A stretch of 64,000 nt of DNA, taken from positions 21,465-85,464 of the forward strand of contig NZ_PNEC01000057.1 in assembly GCF_005886345.1 (NCBI RefSeq), given 5' to 3'. Positions 53,621 to 60,961 of this stretch are shown piece after piece. The notes beneath the pieces are model-generated. The model did not search any database and was not told where the DNA came from. It worked only from the letters and a program-made list of their open reading frames with translations. How positions within the stretch are numbered: position 1 is the stretch's first letter; each line of letters starts with the position of its first letter. Source of the stretch: Pseudoalteromonas phenolica (GTDB lineage: Bacteria; Pseudomonadota; Gammaproteobacteria; Enterobacterales; Alteromonadaceae). The translations under genes and the position numbers were made by a program.

Positions 53621-53636
53621 AAATAACACTTTGTAG

Positions 53637-53658
53637 ACGGCGCAATTGCGCCGTTTTT
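53637..53658. terminator. Bidirectional terminator after dnaJ
   Basis: ACGGCGCAA meets TTGCGCCGT without a spacer (a 18-bp palindrome), then TTTTT. It serves both dnaJ and the convergent small gene. Confidence 0.85.
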
Positions 53659-53891
53659 TAATTCACAATGATCAGATAATCTTGATCACCTTCACATCTG
53701 CAGACCTTTGTTAGGTCATCCATATTATTAAATAAATTTCCTGATTTGCACCCTAGTAATTGACATTTTGCATCGCATGCAAGAGAAGCTTTCCAAGTGA
53801 TATATTCATCACTCATAAAACTATATGCAGACGTTACAGTCAAAAGGCCTACGAATATTGTGACTAACTTTGGCGTAATTAATTGCCTCAT
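53658..53891 (-). CDS. Small exported cysteine-containing protein
   Basis: A 77-residue protein with a signal peptide (MRQLITPKLVTIFVGLLTVTSAYS) and a mature part of about 53 residues that carries five cysteines (ACDAKC, GCKSGN, CRCEG). I do not recognise a family. GAGGTGA lies 4 nt before the ATG, which supports a real gene. It stands alone, convergent with dnaJ, and is followed by a shared terminator. Confidence 0.65.
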   Translation of the reverse strand: MRQLITPKLVTIFVGLLTVTSAYSFMSDEYITWKASLACDAKCQLLGCKSGNLFNNMDDLTKVCRCEGDQDYLIIVN

Positions 53892-54094
53892 GTTTTCACC
53901 TCGTATAGCTCAACTTGTTATTAGACTTTAGTCTATATGCTAGCTTCTAGGTAACAAATTTAGAAATTAGTGATACTTTTTATGAACGCTTTGTGTAACT
54001 GATAGTTTTGCAAATAAATTTTTTGAATTACTTTATCTGTAATTATCATCTTATTATAGCTTTGTTGTAGTTTTAATAACCAATTGTGCGCAAT

Positions 54095-54111
54095 TTAATA
54101 TCTAATATTAA
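54095..54111. promoter_or_regulatory. AT-rich inverted repeat upstream of the acyl-CoA dehydrogenase gene
   Basis: TTAATAT, spacer CTA, ATATTAA: perfect 7-bp arms, 17 bases before the FabR-like site. It may be chance in this A+T-rich region. Confidence 0.3.
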
Positions 54112-54127
54112 TAAAAAGTCTAACTTC

Positions 54128-54144
54128 AGCGTACACGTGTAAGC
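54128..54144. promoter_or_regulatory. FabR-like operator
   Basis: AGCGTACACGTGTAAGC: a near-perfect palindrome (GCGTACAC against GTGTAAGC, one mismatch). It matches the FabR (YijC) operator known from fabA and fabB of enterobacteria, AGCGTACA-N-GTGT-type. Distance to the start codon is 138 bases. Confidence 0.6.
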
Positions 54145-54281
54145 ACTTTTATATCAATGACTTAAAAACCACCCTTCAAATATTTTGTAATATTCAAGTT
54201 AAATAATCGCTTAGAGCAATTGATCTAATCGAATTTTTGTGCCGTAATGTAAGTATATTCAACTGGTCTGATGAGTTAGTT

Positions 54282-56528
54282 ATGAGTTTAAGAACACAAT
54301 TTAGAAAAGTATTACCTAGTATCTCAATTACAGAACAAGAAGCACTTGATGCTGGTGATGTTTGGTTAGAAGGGTCTATTTATCAAGGTAAACCTGATTT
54401 CATCGCACTTCGCGCAGTACCTGAGGCGACACTTTCAGCTGAAGAGCAAGCTTTCATTGATGGTCCAGTGAAAGAGTTAATGGCTATGATTGATGACTCA
54501 GTTATCCAAAATAGTAAGCATCTTCCTGAACATATTTTAGATTTTCTAAAGAAAGAACGTTTCTTCTCTTTAATTATTCCTAAGTCTTACGGCGGTCGTG
54601 AGTTTAGCCCTTATGCTAATTCAACCATCGTAGGTACAATCGCGACTAAATCTTCAGCAGTTGCAGTAACTGTCATGGTGCCAAACTCACTAGGCCCGGG
54701 CGAGTTATTAATGCATTACGGTACAGAAGAGCAACGCGCACATTACTTACCACGCTTAGCTAATGGTACTGATATTCCATGTTTTGCTCTTACTAGCCCT
54801 GAAGCTGGCTCTGATGCCGGTGGTATTCCTGACCAAGGTATTGTCACTAAGGGTATGCATAATGGCGAAGAAGTTCTAGGTTTAGAGATTACTTGGGACA
54901 AGCGTTACATCACTCTAGCACCTATCGCAACTGTACTCGGTCTGGCATTCAAAGTATTCGATCCAGAAGGTTTATTGGGTGGTAAAGAAGAGCTTGGTAT
55001 AACATGTGCGTTAATTCCAAAATCTCATCCAGGTGTTGAGCTTGGTAATCGTCATGACCCTATGGGTATCCGATTCTATAACGGTACTACACGCGGCAAT
55101 AAAGTGTTCATTCCAATGGAGTTCATCATTGGTGGGCAGGAAAACATTGGTCGTGGTTGGCAGATGCTTGTTAGCTGTCTTGGTGCAGGTCGTGGTATTT
55201 CGTTACCAGCGTTAGGTGTTTCTACAAGCCAAGTAGCCCTGAAATCAGCTTCAGAATATGCAGCGGTTCGTGAACAGTTTGGTCTATCAATTGGACAATT
55301 TGAAGGTATTCAAGAAAAACTAGCAGACATTGCAGGTAAAACATACCTCCAAGAGTCCATGCGTGTGTTAACTACTGAAGGTTTAGGTATGGGGCTGAAA
55401 CCGTCTGTTGTTACTGCAATCGCAAAATATCACATGACTGAAATCGGTCGTGATGTGCTTGACTCTGCAATGGACATTCTAGCTGGTAAAGCGATTCAAA
55501 ACGGTCCTCAGAATACACTAGCAAGCGGATATGTAGCGCAGCCAATCGCAATCACTGTTGAAGGCGCAAACATTTTAACTCGCAACCTGATGATCTTTGG
55601 CCAAGGTGTTATGCGTTGTCACCCGCATCTTCAAGAAATGGTTGAAGCAATTCATAGTGAAGAAGCTAACGCAGATAAGAAGTTTAATAAGAAATTCCGT
55701 CAAACAGTGGGTTACGGTATTTCGAATGGCCTACGTGCATTCGGCTTAGGCTTAATGCCGTTTATGGCTGGTAGTCAAAGTTCGTTGTCTGAAGTGAAGC
55801 CATATGAGAAAGCGGTTATGCAATTATCATCTCGTTTGGCTCTGTTTGCTGACTTCTCATTATTGGTACTAGGTGGTAAGTTAAAGCAAGCTGAGATGTT
55901 ATCAGCGAGACTTGGTGATGTAATGAGTTACTTATATGCAGCAATGGCTTCAATTAAGTACTATGAGCAGAAAGTATCTGAGTCAGAGCGTGCGCAAGCT
56001 GCCCCTTATTTCCATTATGCAACGCGCTGGGCATTACAAAATGCTGAAAACGCATTACATAAATTTTTAGATAACTTCCCTGCAAGTTTTGCTCGCAAGT
56101 TCTTACGTGTAGCAACATTACAATTTAGCCATAGAATGGCGAAAATTGATGATAACCTAATTCGTGAATTAGCTTCAGCGGCACAGCAAGACACGGCATT
56201 TAAGTCACAAATTACTAAACTTGTTAAACCAACAGCAGGTGATGGTCACGATATTAACGAGCAGGCTTACAAGGCGAAAATGGCTTGTCTTGATTTACTT
56301 AAAGTACTTAAGAAAGCACTTCGTGCAAAGCAAGTAAAACCAGGTGTGCGTTTTGCTGACACGTTAGATAACGCTTTAGCCGCAAATGTCATTACTAGCG
56401 AGCAATATGCTAAATTAATTGATTACAACAAGAAGCGTGAAAAAGCGATTCGAGTTGATGAGTTTGATTTCGACTTAAACCTTATTGATGATTGTCCGTT
56501 GAATGCTGAAATTCAGCAGGCCAGTTAA
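54282..56528 (+). CDS. fadE: FadE-type acyl-CoA dehydrogenase
   Basis: A 748-residue enzyme for the first step of fatty acid beta-oxidation. The FAD domain shows CFALTSPEAGSDAGG and GLEITWDKRYITLAP, then the helical domain with EYAAVREQFGLSIGQFEGIQEKLA and EGANILTRNLMIFGQGVMRCHP, and the DUF1974 C-terminal extension of the FadE group. It lacks the N-terminal membrane segments of E. coli FadE. I chose the ATG at 54282; GAG upstream is weak. A FabR-like palindrome precedes it. Confidence 0.9.
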   Translation: MSLRTQFRKVLPSISITEQEALDAGDVWLEGSIYQGKPDFIALRAVPEATLSAEEQAFIDGPVKELMAMIDDSVIQNSKHLPEHILDFLKKERFFSLIIPKSYGGREFSPYANSTIVGTIATKSSAVAVTVMVPNSLGPGELLMHYGTEEQRAHYLPRLANGTDIPCFALTSPEAGSDAGGIPDQGIVTKGMHNGEEVLGLEITWDKRYITLAPIATVLGLAFKVFDPEGLLGGKEELGITCALIPKSHPGVELGNRHDPMGIRFYNGTTRGNKVFIPMEFIIGGQENIGRGWQMLVSCLGAGRGISLPALGVSTSQVALKSASEYAAVREQFGLSIGQFEGIQEKLADIAGKTYLQESMRVLTTEGLGMGLKPSVVTAIAKYHMTEIGRDVLDSAMDILAGKAIQNGPQNTLASGYVAQPIAITVEGANILTRNLMIFGQGVMRCHPHLQEMVEAIHSEEANADKKFNKKFRQTVGYGISNGLRAFGLGLMPFMAGSQSSLSEVKPYEKAVMQLSSRLALFADFSLLVLGGKLKQAEMLSARLGDVMSYLYAAMASIKYYEQKVSESERAQAAPYFHYATRWALQNAENALHKFLDNFPASFARKFLRVATLQFSHRMAKIDDNLIRELASAAQQDTAFKSQITKLVKPTAGDGHDINEQAYKAKMACLDLLKVLKKALRAKQVKPGVRFADTLDNALAANVITSEQYAKLIDYNKKREKAIRVDEFDFDLNLIDDCPLNAEIQQAS

Positions 56529-56542
56529 CAATCGTGGAGAAC

Positions 56543-56571
56543 AACGCCCAGCATTTTGCTGGGCGTTTTTA
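56543..56571 (+). terminator. Terminator after the acyl-CoA dehydrogenase gene
   Basis: AACGCCCAGCA, loop TTT, TGCTGGGCGTT followed by TTTATTT: a perfect 11-bp stem. Confidence 0.9.
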
Positions 56572-56623
56572 TTTTAGGCGCGTACAATAAATCAAAATCT
56601 AACACTAATTAAAAGTAATTGCT

Positions 56624-57565
56624 TTGAGTACACGTTATATAGAAAAGCACATACCTGAGCTTACGCTCACTGATTTATCTATTTCACTCTGGAGTGGATG
56701 CGGACAAATTCAATCAGGTTTATATAACTCCCAGCCAGTGGTAGTTAAACTCAGTGAAATTCCTGAAAACATTAATCATCAAGTCATCAATCAATCTGAC
56801 TTTGCAAAAAAGAGAAAAGATAAGTCTTATCTGAATGAAATCAGTTTTTACTACGCCCCGAGATTCCAAACGGCTTTTGAGAATGTCAGACCCCGTTGCT
56901 ATTTTGCAAAGAGAATAGGTGCTTTAAATGTTTTGATCTTAGAAGACTTTAAATCAAAGGGTTTCCAAAATATAGATGATTATAAACTTGAGCATATCTA
57001 TGCAGTTGTGAAATGGTTAGCCCAGTTTCATGCGCAAGGGCTTCCCCTCATCAACTCAGAACCATTTCCATTAGGTGGATATTGGCATTTAGAAACCAGG
57101 CCTGACGAGTTTGAAAAGATGGAATTCATTGATTTAAAACGCCGAGCAAGGTATTTAGCAGACTCACTTTATAAAGCTAAGTATCAGACGTTATTACATG
57201 GTGATTCTAAGTTAGCAAACTACGCATTTGATAAAAGTTACAACGTACTTGGCTATGATTTCCAATATGTTGGTTCTGGTATTGGGTTACAAGATGTCAT
57301 GTTGTTTATGACCAGTGTGTTTGATGGTGAAGAATGTGCAAAGTATGAAGAATCAATACTTAATTTATACTTTGAAAGTTTGAATGAAGCACTCAGTTCT
57401 AGCATGAATATAAAAGAGTATGAACTTTTAGAGCATGAATGGCGTACTCTATGGCCTATAGTGTGGTCTGATTTCTATCGATTCTTGAACGGTTGGAAGC
57501 CAGAGCATAAAAAAATTACTCTATTTATGAAAAACAAGTTCAAGGAAGTTTTAAATCAAATATGA
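56624..57565 (+). CDS. Ecdysteroid/choline-kinase-like phosphotransferase
   Basis: A 313-residue small-molecule kinase with the protein-kinase-like fold. The catalytic loop is LLHGDSKLANYAFD (HGDxxxxN) and the metal site YDFQYVGSGIGLQDVMLF (DF plus a Gly-rich run), close to the EcKinase/DUF1679 group; PVVVKLSE holds the ATP Lys. The start is a TTG without a strong ribosome binding site, so it could be a little further in. Its stop overlaps the start of a DMT transporter by 4 nt, which recalls the choline kinase/choline permease pair licA-licB. The real substrate is unknown. Confidence 0.8.
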   Translation: MSTRYIEKHIPELTLTDLSISLWSGCGQIQSGLYNSQPVVVKLSEIPENINHQVINQSDFAKKRKDKSYLNEISFYYAPRFQTAFENVRPRCYFAKRIGALNVLILEDFKSKGFQNIDDYKLEHIYAVVKWLAQFHAQGLPLINSEPFPLGGYWHLETRPDEFEKMEFIDLKRRARYLADSLYKAKYQTLLHGDSKLANYAFDKSYNVLGYDFQYVGSGIGLQDVMLFMTSVFDGEECAKYEESILNLYFESLNEALSSSMNIKEYELLEHEWRTLWPIVWSDFYRFLNGWKPEHKKITLFMKNKFKEVLNQI

Positions 57566-58377
57566 TTTTTTCTTTTTTAAGTGCGATATGTTGGTCCTTG
57601 TTTGACATAGCTAGAAAAGAACTTGCTCAAAATGTTGAACCAAAGTTTCTGTCTTTAGCTATGAGTGTCAGTGTTTTACCTTTATTTTTTATCTTATGGG
57701 CACTGCAAGGGTTCAATGTTCCTAATCATGAATACTTTCTTCCAGCTACATTCAGCGGGATCTTAGCTGCAATAGGGAGTGTTTGTTTTATGCTTGCTAT
57801 TTCAAAAGGTAAACTGGCAATTGTACTTTCAATTACTGCTTGTACTCCTTTTATTTCAGCAGTCGTTTCTTTCATTTTTTTAAATGAATTAGTTTCTAAT
57901 ATAGAATGGCTGGGGATCATTTTAGTGGTTGTCGCCACTTGGCTACTCGCAGGTACTGCTTTTTCTAGTGATGATAAGTCTGCTATTTATGCAGTTATTA
58001 CGGCGCTAGCCTGGGGGAGTTGCATTGTTTTAGATAAGAAGGCCTTAATTTCAGGTTCAAGTGCATTTCATGGTATGTATTTAACAAGCATAATTATATT
58101 CGTACTATTTGTTTGTGTAAGAACAAGTACTCAATGGTTGGCACTTAAATCTAATTCTTTGTGGTGGGCTATCGCAGTTTTCACTTTTTTTGCAGCGGTA
58201 TTGTTGCAATTTAGCGCACTCGAATATTTAAATCCGGGTGTTGTTGAAGCTATTAAAAGAGGCTTGGGTGTTGTAATGGCTGTTTTTATTGGTCGAGTTT
58301 TTTATCAAGAAAGTTTGTCTTTAAAACAGAAAACAGGCGTAGGTATAGTTTTTTTAGCTACTTATCTGTTTATGTAA
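57562..58377 (+). CDS. EamA/DMT-family transporter
   Basis: A 271-residue inner-membrane protein with ten predicted helices in two EamA repeats: FLSAICWSLFDIARKEL with its GKLAIVLSITACTPFISAVV in the first half, and AWGSCIVLDKKAL, QFSALEYLNPGVVEAIKRG in the second. Members move amino acids, nucleosides, choline or other metabolites. It overlaps the kinase gene (ATGA), so uptake or export may be tied to phosphorylation of one compound. Confidence 0.85.
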   Translation: MIFSFLSAICWSLFDIARKELAQNVEPKFLSLAMSVSVLPLFFILWALQGFNVPNHEYFLPATFSGILAAIGSVCFMLAISKGKLAIVLSITACTPFISAVVSFIFLNELVSNIEWLGIILVVVATWLLAGTAFSSDDKSAIYAVITALAWGSCIVLDKKALISGSSAFHGMYLTSIIIFVLFVCVRTSTQWLALKSNSLWWAIAVFTFFAAVLLQFSALEYLNPGVVEAIKRGLGVVMAVFIGRVFYQESLSLKQKTGVGIVFLATYLFM

Positions 58378-58451
58378 AGCCCCTTTACACTCTAACGGTT
58401 TATTTATCTTTCAAAGTACATATAATATCGTGTCGATTTTTTGGAGTTTCT

Positions 58452-58844
58452 ATGAAGTATCTATCTTTTCTTATTTTTATATTTAGTCTTGTTAGCTTTA
58501 ACTCGTATGCAAAGCAGTCAGACCTTTCTGTAACAATGAAAAATATTGGGCACTTATACAAAAAAACTTTGAAAGCTGGTGATAACGAGCAGAGAGTCCA
58601 ACATATTTCAGAAATGATAGAGTTGCTAGAAAAGAGTAAAAAAGCAAAATTTAAATCTGGTACTCAAGAGGAGTCAGTTCAGGGGCTAAACAAAGTGATC
58701 AGTGCATTGACCCTTGCTCAAAAGCAGATATTGGCAGGTAAGATAGACGAAAGTGAAAGTACACTTTTAAAAATCGATGGGCTCAGAAAGCAATATCATA
58801 AGCTTCATGAGCCACCTAGTTTCTGGGAGTTAATCTTTGGCTAA
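58452..58844 (+). CDS. Cytochrome b562-family protein
   Basis: A 130-residue periplasmic protein. A signal peptide ends at YA (residue 20). The mature chain is a four-helix bundle; Met29 (DLSVTMKNI) corresponds to the axial Met7 of cytochrome b562 and His116 (LRKQYHKLHEP) to the axial His102, so heme could be bound by non-covalent contact. The rest is weakly alike, and some members of the family have lost heme. GGAG precedes the ATG. The 3' end overlaps the TonB receptor on the other strand by 4 nt. Confidence 0.65.
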   Translation: MKYLSFLIFIFSLVSFNSYAKQSDLSVTMKNIGHLYKKTLKAGDNEQRVQHISEMIELLEKSKKAKFKSGTQEESVQGLNKVISALTLAQKQILAGKIDESESTLLKIDGLRKQYHKLHEPPSFWELIFG

Positions 58845-60691
58845 ATACGTTGCCATTTTATACCTATTTTAATGCGTCTTTCATTTGCATAAGGCGCATC
58901 TTCATCAGCGGTTGTTTTGTACAACTTATTAAATAAATTTGTTACTCCTATTGTTCCAGTCAGTTCTTCATTAATGAACCAGTTAGCTTTGATGTTAGCT
59001 GATACTAAACTGGGTAAAGCTGATTCTCCAGAGCCAAATTCTTTATGTTCACTCCTGTAAAATATATCAGTAATTACTTCATAATCACCTAAATTCATAT
59101 TAGAGACTAAAGAAAGTTTGCTAGGTGATATATCACTTAAATGATTACCGCTTTGGTCTTCGCCATTTTGAGTTGAGTATGTCAATGAGTGACTAAGCAT
59201 TTTGCTTACAGCAATACTCGCGCTTAATTCAAAGCCTGAAATCGTTGCTTCGTCCAAATTAATATAAGTGCGAGTGTTATCATTTATCCTGACTCTTTCG
59301 ATATAGTCGCTTAAGTTTGTTCTAAAATAACTTCCTTGTAGTGTGTAGTTGTTAATTTTAATCTTATGAGTCAATTCGTAGCTAAAGCTTTGCTCTGTCT
59401 TTAAATTTTTATTGCCAAGCGTATTTCCTCTAGGCGTAACACCATTAAAATACAGCTCAGTTAAAGTAGGGAAACGAAAAGCACTGCCAACAGTAAAAGT
59501 GCTTGTATGTTGGCTATTGAATGGGTAACGGGCAGACAAGTTTCCACTAATATGTTGCTCGTCTTTTGAATGCGTTAAGTTCTTTGTTTCAATCAAGTCG
59601 TACCTTGTGCCAAGATTTAATTCAATATCTTGTATTGAGAATTTACCTTGTATATAAGTTCCTAGGTTATGATAGTGACCATCAATCAGAGTGTTATTCG
59701 ATATTTCATCATTAAGAAAATCAGTTTCTTTATCTGTAATTTTTACTCCACTTCTTGAAACCCAATCAAACCCAAAACGTGTTGGAATTGATGCTAGCAT
59801 TGACTCTTTATAAAAAGATGATCCGAGGGTATGAGACTGATAACTAGTCAAATTTTCTCTCTTCTCATTTCTAGTAACTTTACTATCCCAATTTTGATAG
59901 TGATTAAAAATATTTAAATGCCATGTTAGGCCTGTTAATGAAATATCTGCGAGAGAGTGAATATCGTTTGGATAAATGGATGCTTTTTTTGAAAAGTCAT
60001 CACTGCTACTTTTCTGTACATCATTAGACAATGAGCCTAACCAGCGGACTTTAAACTCATATTGCTGATTAAGTTGAGTTTTATAATTCAGCCCAATTGA
60101 ACTTTGTTCGTAAGCTGAATAAATTGTTTCTCCATTGGCATCTTTGCCTTCATTTGCTGCGCGATGACTGATTGCAAATGATGTTTTGTCATTGCCATTC
60201 GCTGCCAATAATGAGTAACTCTGATCACTATCAGTAGCAGTTGAAGAAAAAGTTGGAGGCTGATAAGTTTCGCTTTCGATTGAAACAACACCAGCAATTG
60301 CACCTGAGCCATAAAGAAGAGAACTTGGTCCTACTAGCAGAGATACATTTTTTACTAAAGCGGGATCAATAAAAGAGGCTGAGTTTCCAGCTCTTCGATC
60401 AGTCATTATTGGTATGCCATTTACATTGGTCCTTATACGCCAACGACTCAAGCCCCTTATACTATAGCTTTGATAAAGCCCACCTTGACCATTTAAAGAA
60501 AAGCTTGGCATATTTGTAAGCCAATCAGCAACGGTATTATTTGCAGACGTGACATGCTCTGATGACATGAAAATAGCTTGGGCATGATTAAAATTGTCTG
60601 AATTGAGTAAATCTCTAGCGGCTCGAACTTCAATTTGTTCGATTTGCTCTGTTCCGCTAAGAAGTAAAGGAAGAATGGCAAAAGGAGTCAT
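58841..60691 (-). CDS. TonB-dependent receptor
   Basis: A 616-residue outer-membrane transporter with a short signal peptide, a TonB box (EQIEQIEVRAAR), a plug (SYSIRGLSRWRIRTNVNGIPIMTDRR; LVGPSSLLYGSGAIAGVVSIES) and a barrel that ends IKIGIKWQRI. The plug region recalls receptors for heme and siderophores, but the substrate is not fixed. It is smaller than the other three receptors in the window. It is convergent with the cytochrome b562 gene. Confidence 0.9.
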   Translation of the reverse strand: MTPFAILPLLLSGTEQIEQIEVRAARDLLNSDNFNHAQAIFMSSEHVTSANNTVADWLTNMPSFSLNGQGGLYQSYSIRGLSRWRIRTNVNGIPIMTDRRAGNSASFIDPALVKNVSLLVGPSSLLYGSGAIAGVVSIESETYQPPTFSSTATDSDQSYSLLAANGNDKTSFAISHRAANEGKDANGETIYSAYEQSSIGLNYKTQLNQQYEFKVRWLGSLSNDVQKSSSDDFSKKASIYPNDIHSLADISLTGLTWHLNIFNHYQNWDSKVTRNEKRENLTSYQSHTLGSSFYKESMLASIPTRFGFDWVSRSGVKITDKETDFLNDEISNNTLIDGHYHNLGTYIQGKFSIQDIELNLGTRYDLIETKNLTHSKDEQHISGNLSARYPFNSQHTSTFTVGSAFRFPTLTELYFNGVTPRGNTLGNKNLKTEQSFSYELTHKIKINNYTLQGSYFRTNLSDYIERVRINDNTRTYINLDEATISGFELSASIAVSKMLSHSLTYSTQNGEDQSGNHLSDISPSKLSLVSNMNLGDYEVITDIFYRSEHKEFGSGESALPSLVSANIKANWFINEELTGTIGVTNLFNKLYKTTADEDAPYANERRIKIGIKWQRI

Positions 60692-60961
60692 GTACTACTT
60701 ACTCTCTAAATTATTTTTATGTAAACGCTTGTAAATATCTATGTATTTATATGACTTAAAAGTGCATATTTGCTATTGATAAGTTATAACTGTACCTTGT
60801 TAAGTTACTCGACTTCTTATAAAAGCGGTGAATTACAGATAGCATCTGTTTGTATAAATTAAACGTTAGGATTTATGAAAATAGTCTACTCTTTATACTT
60901 ACCGATATTAATGTAAAAAAATCTAGCTCATTAAATAATAATTAAATCAAAAGGAAACATC

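Larger units (their letters stand above)
53892..54281. other. Long intergenic region upstream of the acyl-CoA dehydrogenase gene
   Basis: 390 A+T-rich bases with no gene I can support. It holds an AT-rich inverted repeat (54095-54111) and a FabR-like palindrome (54128-54144), so it is probably mostly control sequence. Confidence 0.5.

Noticed and set aside
60835..60849. ACAGAT-AGC-ATCTGT repeat upstream of the beta-propeller gene
   Set aside because: Six-base arms and no conserved promoter around it; not enough to call an operator.
60875..60916. Thirteen-codon reading frame with AGGA upstream, before the beta-propeller gene
   Set aside because: The spacing to AGGA is too short, the peptide has no attenuator features, and the frame is short enough to be chance.
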